From Cephalotus follicularis (lineage: Eukaryota > Streptophyta > Magnoliopsida > Oxalidales > Cephalotaceae), in the NCBI GenBank assembly GCA_001972305.1, contig BDDD01000316.1, positions 62,001 to 126,000 on the forward strand: a stretch of 64,000 nucleotides of DNA. Reading direction: 5' to 3'. A program made the translations under genes and the position numbers. Below, in pieces: positions 22,876 through 35,037 of the stretch. Positions within the stretch are counted from its first letter, which is position 1. Each line of letters opens with the position of its first letter. The notes under the pieces were generated by a model that saw nothing but the letters and a program-made list of their open reading frames with translations, did no database searches and was not told the origin of the DNA.

Positions 22876-23937
22876 TTAGAGCCATCGTTTGTTCAGAAGA
22901 TTTTGGCTTTGCATGCCGACAGATGGTTACGACAGGGATGCCAGGGGTTTCTGGCACATGTGCTCGACACTGATAGATGGCGACCGAAACTGGAAGATGT
23001 ACCAGTAGTTCGCAAGTTCAGAGATGTTTTTCCTCAAGACTTGACTTCACTACCACTGGACAGGGAAATAGAATTTGTAATTGACTTGATACCGGGTACT
23101 GCACCGATTTCTCGAGCACCGTACCGAATGGCACCGATAGAATTGAGAGAGTTAAAGATACAACTAAAGGATCTTCTTGACAAAGGTTTTATAAGACCTG
23201 GTGTGTCACCATGGGGAGCACCTATTCTCTTTGTCGAAAAGAAAGATGGATCGCTTCGAATGTGTATCAACTATCGGCAACTCAATAAAGTTACAGTGAA
23301 AAATAAGTACCCTCTAACGCATATTGATGAGTTGTTTGACCAGCTTAGAGGAGCGACAGTTTTTTCTAAGCTCGACTTGAGATCGGGCTATCATCAGATG
23401 AAAGTGAGACAGGAGGATATACCGAAGACTGCTTTTAGATCACGATATGGTCATTACGAGTTCCTAGTTATGCCTTTTGGTGTAACTAATGCTCCTGCAG
23501 GTTTCATGGACCTCGTGAATCGAGTGTTCAGACAGTACTTGGATCAGTTCATTGTGGTTTTTATTGACGATCTCTTGGTATATTCCAGGACTGAGGAGGA
23601 GCATGCCCAGCACCTCTACATTGTATTGCATACACTAAGGGATCACCGATTGTACGTCAAATTTGAGAAGTGCGAATTTTGGCTATCTAAGGTTGCTTTT
23701 CTTCGACACATTGTTTCTGCTGATGGTTTATCTATGAATCCATCCAAGATTGAGGCAGTGAAAGATTGGAAACAACCGACGAATGCTTCTGAAATCTGTA
23801 GTTTTCTTGGTTTAGCAGGGTATTATCGTCAGTTCGTTGAGGGATTCTCCCGTATTGCTGCTCCTTTGACTAGACTGCACAGAAGAATGCTGCTTTTGTG
23901 TGGGATAGTGACTGTGAAAGAAGTTTTCAAGAGTTGA
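22876..23937 (+). pseudogene. Gypsy reverse transcriptase
   Basis: The frame, open from 22636, enters the RT domain after the protease. RT motifs: [25 protein letters not shown], Asp in [24 protein letters not shown], and FIDD in [11 protein letters not shown] as the catalytic pair. The connection region follows ([23 protein letters not shown]). Near 23882-23900 a one-base shift moves the sequence into the frame that continues as RNase H. The RT part itself is open and looks complete. Confidence 0.92.
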
Positions 23938-24368
23938 AAGATAGATTGGTTTCCGCTCCTATCCTAGCTTTGCCAGATGGGATTGAATACTTTGTTCTGC
24001 ATACCGATGCTTCCGAGAAAGGTCTTGGTTGCGTCCTTATGCAATATGGAAAAGTAATAGCCTATGCATCAAGAAAGATAAAACCAGATGAAGAAAACTA
24101 CCCAGTGCACGACTTGGAGTTGGCAGCCATTGTCTTTGCTCTTGGAAAATGGCACCACTACCTTTATGGGACCAAGTTTATAGCTTTTACAGATCATAAG
24201 AGTTTGAGATATCTCTTTTCACAGAAAGAATTGAACATGAGACAGAGAAGATGGTTTGAACTTTTTAATGATTATGATTATGACATTAAATATCATCTAG
24301 GGAAGGCAAATGCTGTTGCAGATGCCTTGAGTCGCAAGCTATCTTGTATGACACTTTCCCATATATAG
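23898..24368 (+). pseudogene. Gypsy RNase H
   Basis: Continues RT after a one-base frameshift. Catalytic acids are visible in [20 protein letters not shown] and FTDHKSL, with [11 protein letters not shown] at the end. It degrades the RNA strand of the hybrid. It stops at TAG in the linker to integrase. Confidence 0.9.
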
Positions 24369-24410
24369 GCACAACCGGTGTTACTTGACCAGATAAGGAA
24401 TGCTTAGATT

Positions 24411-25475
24411 GTGGACATGGAACGGCAGAAAATGACTACTGCTTTTGAAGGGGGGATGAAACCCGATTTCTCTCTATCTACAGGTGGGTTATTGAGGTAC
24501 AAAAACAAGATTTGCATTCCAGCCAATAGCGAGTTGAAGGAGGAGCTGCTTTCTCAAGCTCATAAATCTCGTCTCTCTATCCATCCGGGGAGTACGAAGA
24601 TGTATCATTACCTGAAACTTAACTATTGGTGGGATCGCGGAGTTCGTGTCGAGATGTCTTACTTGTTAGCAAGTTAAGGCAAAGCACCAAAGACCGGCAG
24701 GCTTACTTCAGCCTCTACTCATCCCAGAGTGTAAATTGGAGGACATCACCATGGATTTCGTTTCCGGTTTACCTCTGACACACGACAAACATGATGCTAT
24801 ATGGGTTGTAGTTGATCGACTTACAAAGTCGGCCCATTTCCTACCGATACGAATGACTTGTTCTAGAGAGAAGTTGTCCAAGTTGTTTATAAAGGATATT
24901 TTTAGCACGCGCATGTTAGCGTTGTTTCAGATCGAGACTCTCGCTTTACTTCTGGGTTTTGGAGGAAGTTACAGGTAGCTATGGGTACAGAATTAAGCTT
25001 CATCACCGCTTTTAATCCCCAGTCAGATGGTTTGTCCGAAAGGACCATTCAGACTTTAGAAGACATGCTTCGAGCATGTGTCCTTGAATTTGGAGGTAAT
25101 TGGGACGACTACCTGCATTTGATTGAATTCTCGTATAACAATAGTTATCACGAGAGCATTCAGATGGCTCCTTACGAGGCCCTTTATGGAAGGAAGTGTC
25201 GATCACCAATTTGTTGGGATCAGGTCGGCAAAAGAAGCATTTTGGGGCCAGAGATAGTATAGTTTACCTCAGAGAAAGTGAAATTGATTAAAGACCGACT
25301 GATAGTGGCACATAGTAGACAGAAAAGCTATGCGGATAGTCATCGCAGAAGCTTGGAGTTTAGTGTTGGTGACCATGTTTTCCTCAAAGTGTCGCCCACT
25401 AAAGGAGTCATGAGATTCGGGAAGAAAGGGAAGCTTTCTCCTTGTTTTATCGGACCGTTCGAGATATTGGATTAG
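24411..25475 (+). pseudogene. Gypsy integrase
   Basis: The zinc-binding part (AHKSRLSIHPGSTKMY) ends at a TAA near 24675. The core resumes at about 24736 with Asp in ITMDFVSGLP. The second Asp is found only after a frame change: the open frame reads QIETLALL, while a neighbouring frame gives SDRDSRFTS. The catalytic Glu is in LSERTIQTLEDML. The C-terminal region (AHSRQKSYAD, GDHVFLKVSP) continues past a TAG at about 25260 to a TAG at 25475. There are therefore at least three lesions. Confidence 0.88.
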
Positions 25476-25507
25476 ATTGGCCGATTTTCTTATAGGCTTG
25501 CCTTGCC

Positions 25508-25777
25508 TTGTCGGGAGTTCATGATGTGTTCCATGTTTCACAGTTGAGGAGATATGTTCGAGATCCCTCACACATCATGGAGTATGGTCAGATTCAGCTG
25601 GAACCTGACTTGTCCTTTTTCAAGACTCCTATACAGATTATTGACAGACATATCAGAGTTTTGAGGAACAAGACCATCTCATTGGTTAGTGTTCTATGGC
25701 AGTTTCACGGTTCATCGGAACGCACTTGGGAGCGCGAGGACGAGATGAGAGAGAGATATCCATTCCTGTTTGATTGA
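25508..25777 (+). pseudogene. Gypsy pol C-terminus with chromodomain-like tail
   Basis: Reads HDVFHVSQLRRYVRDPSHIM and ends with LRNKTISLVSVLW and RTWEREDEMRERYP, the chromodomain-like end of Tekay/Del chromoviruses. In the family this part is thought to direct insertion to chromatin marks. It is separated from the integrase by a small frame disruption. Confidence 0.85.
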
Positions 25778-25817
25778 TCGATCGACTAACTGTTGAATCT
25801 GGGGACCAGATTCATTT

Positions 25818-25830
25818 AAGGAGGGGAGAA
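25818..25830 (+). other. Polypurine tract of the gypsy element
   Basis: AAGGAGGGGAGAA directly precedes the 3' LTR start TGTGATGCCCC. Confidence 0.88.
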
Positions 25831-26188
25831 TGTGATGCCCCAAATTCCTTTCTGTGTTGTTCATGCATACCTTGTGCTGTATCGTACCGTATTGAATTGT
25901 ATTGAACCAAATTGTATTGTATTGACTTGTATTGGATCGTATTGTATTGTACCGGCAAGAAATAAATATGTACGTATCGGATATTCTATGGAACATATGC
26001 ATGTATAGTCAGGATTTTGGACTATGTATCGGAGAGATAAGGAAATGTACTATATAAGTCAATCTCCTCCCCCTTTTTCTCTCATTTTCCCCAAAATCTC
26101 CCTCTCTCTACCTTCCTCCTCCTCTCTCTTAGCTAGACAGCCTCCATCCTTCATATAGTAGCTCCGGTTTGGCTTCTTCCATCAACAA
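25831..26188 (+). repeat. Gypsy 3' LTR, piece 1
   Basis: Matches 18559-18917 of the 5' LTR and keeps the better TATA box (TATATAAG at 26051-26058). It is interrupted after TCAACAA by gypsy II. Confidence 0.93.
26184..26188. repeat. Target-site duplication AACAA, left copy
   Basis: Repeated at 35038-35042. The uninterrupted 5' LTR has a single ATCAACAAGATAG here. Confidence 0.95.
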
Positions 26189-26527
26189 TGTCACACCCCG
26201 TTATTCCATTACATAAGACAACATATGAGGTGATATCAGTTATAAATAAATAATCCAGCATTCCAATTAACAATTCAACCATATAAGCGGAAGCATTCCA
26301 TAAGCCGGATTATAAAGTAAAAGTCATCCGCACGCAGCCCATACTACGTGCTCGTACAATACTAGCAATTATCCTTTTACATAAGGAAAGTAAACATCGA
26401 CACGGAGTGTGAACGTTCATTACAAAACAATACGACAAAAAAGTAACAACCTTAAGCAGAAAGAAGCTCTCCAAAAGCTTCAACAGTACCTCCCGAACGC
26501 CCTTGCTTAATCTGAAATTGTTGGGGG

Positions 26528-26552
26528 TTAGCCGTTGTCCTCAATTGGCTAA
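26528..26552 (-). promoter_or_regulatory. Conserved LTR hairpin, stem TTAGCC/GGCTAA, 13-nt loop
   Basis: Arms 26528-26533 and 26547-26552. On the element strand the loop reads AATTGAGGACAAC. It lies about 340 bp from the LTR 3' end. Confidence 0.65.
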
Positions 26553-27577
26553 GTAGGAAGATAAAGCATGTAATTGAATCTATAAATGTAAATATGCATG
26601 ACAATTTAAATAAATGACATATATATATATATAGTATTCCAATATATACGCAATCATGCAAAGTAGACATAGACAGTACAATGCATGAATACAGCACAAG
26701 GGTAAAATCAATTCATACTATGTTTGGGTAACACATGTCGCTACCTCCTAGCATAAACTGCGCACCACCTATCTATCACCCTACACTCCGAAGATGATAG
26801 ATCAGGTAACATTTACTGCCGGCGTTAGGGGGCAGTTTAACAAATAAGAACTGCAAGGCAGGTAAGTTTGGGTGAATACTCTAGCCAACTCCTGGCACAT
26901 AGGACCATCTCCGTAGTCAGTGACCTCTGCCATCACTCGACTAACGGCATTAAGCATAGACAATAAATTCAATAACAAAATTACATATATATATATATAT
27001 ATAATATGCAATATAGTAGTTGTTTTCTTTTAGAAACATATAACAATTCAATAACTGTGCATCTCACATTTGGAGGAACAGTAACATTTCAATAGTGGTT
27101 CTCTTAGAGAACAAAACAGTGGCAATACCTCTAAAGAGGAAAATAGCAATTTGCATAACATTAAGATTTCTTACGAAACCTATTGAAAATCATTATTTGT
27201 GCTTATAGCATTCAATTAGTATAATCCTTAAAAATTAGGTGAAATCATATCAATTTCTTGAATAAACAGTAATAACAGCAACAAAACTTCAAGGAGTAAC
27301 ATCCACTAAGCCTCTGAGCGTCGATTGTATATCTTTAATTTATTGAATTTTCTGTTCTAAAGCGTCGACAGTTTCATTTTAAGCGTCGACGGTTTAGGTC
27401 TTAAGCACCGTTCCTACTGTCCTAAGCGTCGATGTCTCGAACCAATACACACCATTTTTAAACTTAAAGCGTCGACGGTCAAATATTAAGCGTCGGCGTT
27501 TCTGGCGTTCATACGAATTCCAGGAGCAACAACAAAACAGAGCATGCATAAAATCCTTTCAATCACAGTCCAAATCA

Positions 27578-27882
27578 NNNNNNNNNNNNNNNNNNNNNNN
27601 NNNNNNNNNNNNNNNNNNNNNNNNNNNNNNNNNNNNNNNNNNNNNNNNNNNNNNNNNNNNNNNNNNNNNNNNNNNNNNNNNNNNNNNNNNNNNNNNNNNN
27701 NNNNNNNNNNNNNNNNNNNNNNNNNNNNNNNNNNNNNNNNNNNNNNNNNNNNNNNNNNNNNNNNNNNNNNNNNNNNNNNNNNNNNNNNNNNNNNNNNNNN
27801 NNNNNNNNNNNNNNNNNNNNNNNNNNNNNNNNNNNNNNNNNNNNNNNNNNNNNNNNNNNNNNNNNNNNNNNNNNNNNNNNNN
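27578..27882. other. Assembly gap (305 N)
   Basis: Unknown bases inside the 3' LTR of gypsy II. The intact LTR copy has only 51 bp (33900-33950) between the same flanking words (CCAAATCA and AAAAACATGTC), so the gap length is probably too long. Any open frame crossing it is meaningless. Confidence 0.95.
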
Positions 27883-28969
27883 AAAAACATGTCAAAAACC
27901 CCTACCTCAATTGCTATCCCGAAATCAATTGGAATTGATTTCTCTCTTTATGTCCAATGTTCTTCACCCTCCTTTCAATCCTTCAATCCCAGTAGTTTTC
28001 AATCTATATCTTGCATTTTCAACAGAAGATACATATATATATACGTGAAATTAGTATGTATATACAAGCCAGTTACTATAATCATTATCTGATTTGAATC
28101 AAAAGGATTACTAGAATTTCTAAGCCTCTAATCCCATCTAAATCACTTCTCCATTTTTCAATTAACTTCCACGATCCAACTACTGATTCGCATGTTCAAC
28201 AGTAGGTATATCATTGACATCACATGTTTACATAACCATTTTAACCACAGTAAGTGAGCTTCGAATTGTAACTTACCTGGAATCAGAGCTTCAACCACTT
28301 GAACTCTTCAAACATTAACATGTAACCTCTAGCACCTCCCAGCAACTGTCCAGCTAGTCCTCCTCGTCCTCAGTGTTTTTCAACACTCAAATAGCTCAAG
28401 TGTCAGCTGATATAAGTGCTCAATCACATGCCTTTCATTCCTCAGTTGGTTCAACTATTAATGTACACTTCCTTCTCTCACATGCATGCATCCTCTCTTT
28501 TGTTCTTCCTCTTTAATTTTTGCAGGTTGTGCAGGTGAAAGGAATACATGCAAGACTCCTTGGTCTGGCACTATCAACAGCTGGTAACATTTCCTTGCAT
28601 GATTGACATGTCGCCGGACACTTAGCTTGCAAGGAAAACCATTTGGCGCCATTGCTCTGTTCTAACAGGCGTGTGTCACATTCCTGACACCGCGCAAAGT
28701 GTCGACAGTTTTATCTCTGTCATCGGCGATTTGTGCGTCAGAACTCAGCCTTCAACTACGCGTTTGTACACGTGTCAGGGCTCAAAGCGTCGACGGTAAG
28801 GAGTTAGGCATCGATGGTTTGGCACCAAAAATTATTTCTTTAGTTTTCCATCTAAGAATTTTATTCCAACTTCGTTCTATTCAAAAAAGGTAACCAACAT
28901 AACATCTCAAAAAGTACATTTATTCATCGTTGGGTACAAAACACATGAATTAAAATTGCGGTTATTACA

Positions 28970-28983
28970 TTCCCCGTTCCTTA
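28970..28983 (-). other. Gypsy II polypurine tract
   Basis: On the minus strand AAGGAACGGGGAA precedes the LTR start TGTAATAACC. Confidence 0.8.
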
Positions 28984-29010
28984 AAGAAAATTCGTCCTCA
29001 AATTTAGCCT

Positions 29011-31800
29011 TTACATTCCGAACAAGTGGGGAAATGTCTCAATCATTTCATCCTCACGCTCCCACGTAGCTTCCTCTGCTTTGTGAAAATGCCACAACAC
29101 TTTTACCATAGGAATAGTCTTATTCCTCAACACCTTCTCCATTCGATCCACTATCCTTGTCGGCCTCTCTTCATAAGACAATGTAGGACTGATGAATCCA
29201 TGGTCGTAACTCAATATGTGAGATGGGTCAGGCACGTATTTCCGTAACATGGAGACATGAAATACGTTATGCACATCCGACAAACTAGGCGGTAGTGCAA
29301 TCTGATATGCTACATCCCCCACTCTTTCCAGTATCTCATAAGGCCCAATATACCTCGGTGCCAACTTCCCTTTGACGCCAAAACGGTGTATCCCTTACGA
29401 AGGCGAGATCTTAAGGAAAACATGATCCCCCTTCTCGAATTCTAGCTTCCTCCTCTTGCTATCGGAGTAACTTTTCTGCCGACTTTGTGCAACTAGCAGT
29501 CTCTTCTTGATTATTTCCACCTTATCAGTAGTCTCTTGTACCAACTCCGGTCCCAGCACTTGTCTCTCACCTGCCTCGTCCCAGCAAATAGGTGATCTAC
29601 ACTTTCTCCCATACAAAGCTTCATAGGAAGCCATTCCAATGCTGGTGTGAAAACTGTTGTTGTAGGAGAACTCAATCAGTGCCAGATGATCCTCCCAACT
29701 CCCAGCAAAATCAATCATGCAAGCCTGTAGCATATCCTCCAGAGTCTGGATGGTACGCTCGGACTGTCCGTTAGTTTGTGGGTGGAATGCAGTGCTAAAG
29801 TTCAAGGTTGCTCCCATTGCTGCTTGGAACTTCTTCCAGAACCTTGAAGTAAACATAGCATTTCGGTCACAAACAATACTGACCAGCACTCCATGCAATC
29901 TCACTATCTCCCAGATATACAATTGAGCAAGCTTCTCGATAGAATACGTCATGTTCATTGGAAGAAAGTGAGCATATTTTGTGAGTCTGTCCACTACAAC
30001 CCACACTGCTTCATGCTGATTCCGTGACCTTGGTAATCCTGACACGAAGTCCATGGTCACATGCTCCCATTTCCATTCAACCACTGGTAGCGATTGTAGC
30101 AGTCCCGCAGGTCTCTGATGTTCAGCCTTCACTCTCTGACAGGTCAAACATCTTGCTACGTATTCGGTAATCTCTCTTTTCATGCCACTCCACCAGTAGT
30201 CCCATTTCAAGTCGTGTCACATCTTGGAACGTCCCAGGTGAACACTGTATTTTGACTTGTCAGCTTGTTGCAGTATCTCATTCCTGATGTTCTCGTCATC
30301 CGAAACACATATCCTTCCTCAGAACCTCAGTATGCCATCAGTATGAATGGAGAACTCAGAATCAGTGTCTAGGTTCTCATGAATACTCCATAACTCATAA
30401 TCACTATACTGAGCAGTCAGAATACGCTCCACAAGTTCCGGTTGTGCTCTCAGACTTGCCACAATAACTCCTCGAAAAACCATGAACGGATTCCATCTCT
30501 GAATTTCCTCCAATAGCTTCCACTGTTTAACCATTGCTCCAGCAATCATAACCTTGCGACTCAGCGCATCTGCCACTACATTCGCCTTTCCTGGGTGGTA
30601 TTGGATGTTACAGTTGTAATCATTAAAGAATTCCACCCATCGTCTCTGTCTCATGTTGAGCTCCTTCTGGGAAAACAAATATTTTAAACTCTTATGGTCA
30701 GTAAAGATCTCAAATTGAGCACCATAGAGATAGTGCCTCCATTTCTGAAAAGCAAACACTATGGCTGCCAACTCCAGATCGTGTACAGGATAATTGTCTT
30801 CGTACGGCTTTAACTTCCTCGATGCATATGCAATCACCCTACCATGTTGCATAAGAACGCATCCCAATCCCTTCCCAGAAGCATCAGTATAGACAGTAAA
30901 ACCCTCATTGCCTTCCGGTAATGCCAACACTGGAGCCAAAATCAACCGACTCTTCAACTCTTGGAAACTTGCCTTGCAAGCATCATCCCACACAAAACTT
31001 GACTTCTTCTGAGTCAACTGTGTCAAAGGTGCAGCAAGCTTTGAAAACCCTTTGATGAACCTTCGGTAGTAACAAGTCAATCCCAAGAAACTACGAACCT
31101 CAGTAACGTTTCATGGTTGAGGCCAATCAACAATACTCTCTATCTTCGAAGGATCCACTGACAATCCTTCACTCGACACAATGTGACCTAGGAAAGTCAC
31201 ATGATCCAGCCAAAATTCGTACTTGCTGAATTTGGCGTATAGCTGTTCCTTCCATAGTGTCTGCAATACAATTCTCAAGTGTTGCATGTGTTCCTCAATG
31301 CTCTTTGAATAAATCAGGATGTCGTCTAGGAATATAACGACGAACTGGTCAAGATAGGGCTGGAACACTTTGTTCATCAGACACATAAAAACTGCAGGAG
31401 CATTTGTCAAACCAAACGGCAGTATCAGAAATTCGTAATGCCCATATCTGGTTCAAAATGCGGTCTTCTCCACATCATCCTCTCTGGTCCTCAACTGATG
31501 ATAACCTGTTCTCAGGTCTAGTTTGGAGAATACAGTTGAGCCTTGCAATTGGTCGAACAACTCCTCGATATGTGGCAGAGGGTACTTGTTCTTCACAGTT
31601 ACCTGATTTAGCAGTCTGTAGTCGATGCATAGTTGCATTGATCCATCCTTCTTTTTCACAAACAGAACCGGTGCTCCCCAAGATGATACACTTGGTCTGG
31701 TAAAGTCCTTATCAAGGTAGTCCTGTAATTGAATCTTCAATTCCTTCAGTTCGACAGGAGCCATTCGGTACGGAGCTCTTGATATAGGAGCAGTCCCAGG
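29011..31800 (-). pseudogene. Gypsy II pol (RT, RNase H, integrase, chromodomain-like tail)
   Basis: One continuous frame with five in-frame stops and no frameshift seen. In order on the minus strand: RT ([12 protein letters not shown], Asp in [21 protein letters not shown]), RNase H ([27 protein letters not shown]), integrase (Asp in VTMDFVSGLP, Asp in VCDRNAMF, Glu in SERTIQTLEDML) and the tail (VLWHFHKAEEATWERED). All catalytic acids are kept. Stops lie near 31440, 31108, 30316, 30216 and 29390. At least three are TGA where the family normally has an Arg CGA codon, the pattern expected from deamination of methylated CpG. The RT N-terminus at about 31800 is joined to unrelated-looking sequence. 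Confidence 0.92.
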
Positions 31801-32149
31801 TAATAATTCGATGCTGAACTCTCACTATCGTGATCGTACTATTATCTATTATCGCATCGGTCAGTAAGAAATTGCTAGTTGGAGCATTCGCCTCCAATTA
31901 CATATGTAAACAAACTGTAATGAAATGCAAGTCATACAGAAAACATGATGCAATGAATGAGTATATGACCCTAAGGTCAACTAGTACACTAGCATTTATA
32001 TACCTCATATCAATTATATCTTATTGGATAAGTATAACCTTACCTTCCATGATTCTTTTCCAGTATCTCCTCGCGGTTGAGAAGTCGCGCCACTTCCACC
32101 AGCTCCATCACTACTCGGTTGAGCTTTCACAATGGAACACTATTCCACA
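31801..32149 (-). other. Gypsy II internal sequence without recognisable domain
   Basis: About 350 bp between the RT start and the gag knuckles, where the protease should be. I see no protease D-T-G motif. The sequence is A/T-rich, with GGTAAGG on the minus strand next to the knuckle region. It looks like a deletion replacement or filler. Confidence 0.5.
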
Positions 32150-32634
32150 CGATGATCAGATGAACCACATCTCAGGAACTTCCCTACCTTCTTCCAGCAC
32201 CTAGTTTCCTCATGATTTGGAAGACCACAAAATTTACATCCTCCAGAATTCGGCCGACCACTTCGGATGGGAGTCTTTGAACGAGAAGTATCTTGAGTAA
32301 CAGTCTGTCGAGGCTATTTGGAAGCTCGCCTAGACCGTCAAGAAGGTTGTCTAATATGTTGTACTTAGACGTACAATCGCTGCATTTCCTCAATGTGAGC
32401 TGCACTAGCAGTCATCTGTTCTCGGATAAAATCGGTTATCAGTTCCATATTTGCCGTATTGGCTTGAATCTGCTGTTGGAAGAGGTCAGCCATGCGGTCA
32501 AAGTTACACTTCTCTTCTTGCACTGGAGGAATATTCACTCCTTCACTCGCTGGTGGATCATTTCCATGCACTGGCGGTGCATTAAATCCTTCGGCGGCTC
32601 TATGCCTTCCTCTTCTACCACTTCATAGGTCCAT
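32150..32634 (-). pseudogene. Gypsy II gag remnant
   Basis: On the minus strand an ATG at 32634 is followed by a TGA at codon 4. The frame then reads GRRGRHRAAEG and an alpha-helical stretch (RMADLFQQQIQANTANMEL) ending at a TAA near 32364. The capsid domain is absent. About 100 bp on, in another frame, zinc knuckle 1 is intact (CKFCGLPNHEETRC, around 32205-32245), and knuckle 2 is damaged (LRCGSSDHRVE then a stop). So gag keeps its two ends and has lost its core. Confidence 0.8.
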
Positions 32635-32726
32635 TCGGTTTCATATATGGAATGACATAATCATTAGGAAATAATTCACTTGATTTCCAAGAAACTTATC
32701 CCCAACGATAGCTTATTTAAAAATAA

Positions 32727-32738
32727 GCTCTGATACCA
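32727..32738 (-). other. Gypsy II primer-binding site
   Basis: The complement reads TGGTATCAGAGC. It abuts the 5' LTR, whose last bases have a short deletion. Confidence 0.88.
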
Positions 32739-35037
32739 TGTTGTCCATTACATAAGACAACATATGTAGTGATATCAGTTATAAATAAATAATCCAGCAT
32801 TCCAATTAACAATTCAACAATATAAACGGAAGCATTCCATAAGCCGGATTATAAAATAAAACTCATCCGCACGCGGCCCATACTTCGTGCTCGTACAATA
32901 CTAACAATTATCCTTTTACATAAGGAAAGTAAACATCAACGGGGAGTGTGAACATTCATTACAAAACAATACGACATAAAGGTAACAACCTTAAGCAGAA
33001 AGAAGCTCTCCAAAAGCTTCAACAGCACCTCCCGAACGCCCTTGCTTAATCTGAAATTGTAGGGGGTTAGCCGTTGTCCTCACTTGGCTAAGTAGGAAGA
33101 TAAAGCATGTAATTGAATCTATAAATGTAAATATGTATGACAGTTTAAATGAAATGACATATATATATAGTATTCCAATATATACACAATCATGCCAAGT
33201 GTCCATAGACAGTACAACGCATGAATACCGCACAAGGGTAAAATCAATTCATACTATGGTTGGGTGACACATGTCGCTACCTCCTAGCACAAACTGCGCA
33301 CCACCTATATATATATATATATATAATATGCAATATAGTAGTTGTTTTCTTTTAGAAACATATAACAATTCAATAACTGTGTATCTCACATTTGGAGGAA
33401 CAGTAACATTTCAATAGTGGTTCTCTTAGAGAACAAAACAGTAGCAACACCTCTAAAGAGGAAAATAGCAATTTGCATAACATTAAGATTTCTTACGAAT
33501 CCTATTGAAAATCATTATTTATGCTTATAGCATTCAATTAGTATAACGCTTGAAAATTAGGTGAAATCATATTATTTTCTTGAATAAACAGTAATAATAG
33601 CAACAAAAGTTCAAGGAGTAACATCCACTAAGCCTCTAAGCGTCGATTGTATATATTTAATTTATTGAATTTTCTGTTCTAAAGCGTCGACAGTTTCATT
33701 TTAAGTGTCGACGGTTTAGGTCTTAAGAGACGTTCCTACTGTCCTAAGCGTCAATGTCTCGAACCAATACACACCATTTTTAAACTTAAAGCGTCGACGG
33801 TCAAATATTAAGCGTCGGCGCTTCTGGCGTTCATACGAATTCCAGGAGCAACAACAAAACAGAGCATGCATAAAATCCTTTCAATCACAGTCCAAATCAA
33901 CATGCAATCAAGTTTGAACCATCACTACACATTATACATGTTATATGTCTAAAAACATGTCAAAAACCCCTACCTCAATTGCTATCCCGAAATCAATTGG
34001 AATTGATTTCTCTCTTTATGTCCAATGTTCTTCACCCTCCTTTCAATCCTTCAATCCCAGTAGTTTTCAATCTATATCTTGCATTTTCAACAGAAGATAC
34101 ATATATATATACGTGAAATTAGTATGTATATACAAGCCAGTTACTATAATCATTATCTGATTTGAATCAAAAGGATTACTAGAATTTCTAAGCCTCTAAT
34201 CCCATCTAAATCACTTCTCCATTTTTCAATTAACTTCCACGATCCAACTACTGATTCGCATGTTCAACAGTAGGTATATCATTGACATCACATGTTTACA
34301 TAACCATTTTAACCACAGTAAGTGAGCTTCGAATTGTAACTTACCTGGAATCAAAGCTTCAACCACTTGAACTCTTCAAACATTAACATGTAACCTCTAG
34401 CACCTCCCAGCAACTGTCCAGCTAGTCCTCCTCTTTCTCAGTGTTTTTCAACACTCAAATAGCTCAAGTATCAGCTGATATAAGTGCTCAATCTCGTGCC
34501 TTTCATTCCTCAGTTGGTTCAACTATTAATGTACACTTCTCTCTCTTACATGCATGCATCCTCTCTTTTGTTCTTTCTCTTTAATTTTTGTAGGTTGTGT
34601 AGGTGAAAGGAATACATGCAAGACTCCTTGGTCTGGCAGTATCAACAGCTGGTAACGATTCCTTGCATGATTGACACGTCGCTGGACACTTAGCTTGCAA
34701 GGAAAACCATTTGGCGCCATTGCTTTGTTCTAACAGGCGTGTGTCACATTCCTGACACCGCGCAAAGAGTCGAAGGTTTTCTCTCTGGCGTCGGCGGTTG
34801 GTGCGTCATAACTCAGTCTTCAACTGCGCGTTTGTACACGTGTCAGGGCTTAAAGCGTCGACGGTAAGGACTTAGGCATCGGCGGTTTGGCACCAAAAAT
34901 TATTTCTTTAGTTTTCCATCTAAGAATTTTATTCCAACTTCGTTCTATTCAAAAAAGGTAACTAACACAACATCTCAAAAAGTACATTTATTCATCGTTG
35001 GGTACAAAACACATGAATTGAAATTGAGGTTATTACA
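32739..35037 (-). repeat. Gypsy II 5' LTR
   Basis: Pairs with 26189-28969. Compared with that copy it lacks about 12 bp at its 3' end (the CACACCCCG part) and about 214 bp at the point matching 26772-26985, where both sides are TA repeats. It keeps the palindromes (33640-33830, 34755-34870) and the hairpin (33067-33091). Confidence 0.93.
33067..33091 (-). promoter_or_regulatory. Conserved LTR hairpin, stem TTAGCC/GGCTAA, 13-nt loop
   Basis: Arms 33067-33072 and 33086-33091. The loop on the element strand reads AAGTGAGGACAAC. Confidence 0.65.

Larger units (their letters stand above)
26189..28969 (-). repeat. Gypsy II 3' LTR
   Basis: On the minus strand it starts TGTAATAACC at 28969 and ends GGGGTGTGACA at 26189. 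It contains the assembly gap, a hairpin (26528-26552), AT microsatellites (about 26619 and 26984), and GTCGAC-type palindromes (27320-27510 and 28690-28815). Confidence 0.93.
26189..35037 (-). mobile_element. Gypsy II: minus-strand Tekay-like element, defective
   Basis: Both LTRs (26189-28969 and 32739-35037), primer-binding site, polypurine tract and a perfect TSD (AACAA) are present. The internal region is only about 3.8 kb because most of gag and all recognisable protease are missing. Pol is in one frame with several stops. The LTRs are very similar (about 400 bp around 27900-28310 look identical to the matching stretch, with scattered differences elsewhere), so the insertion is younger than the element it hit. 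Confidence 0.94.

Noticed and set aside
27486-28092. Open frames across the run of N
   Set aside because: They exist only because unknown bases contain no stop codons.
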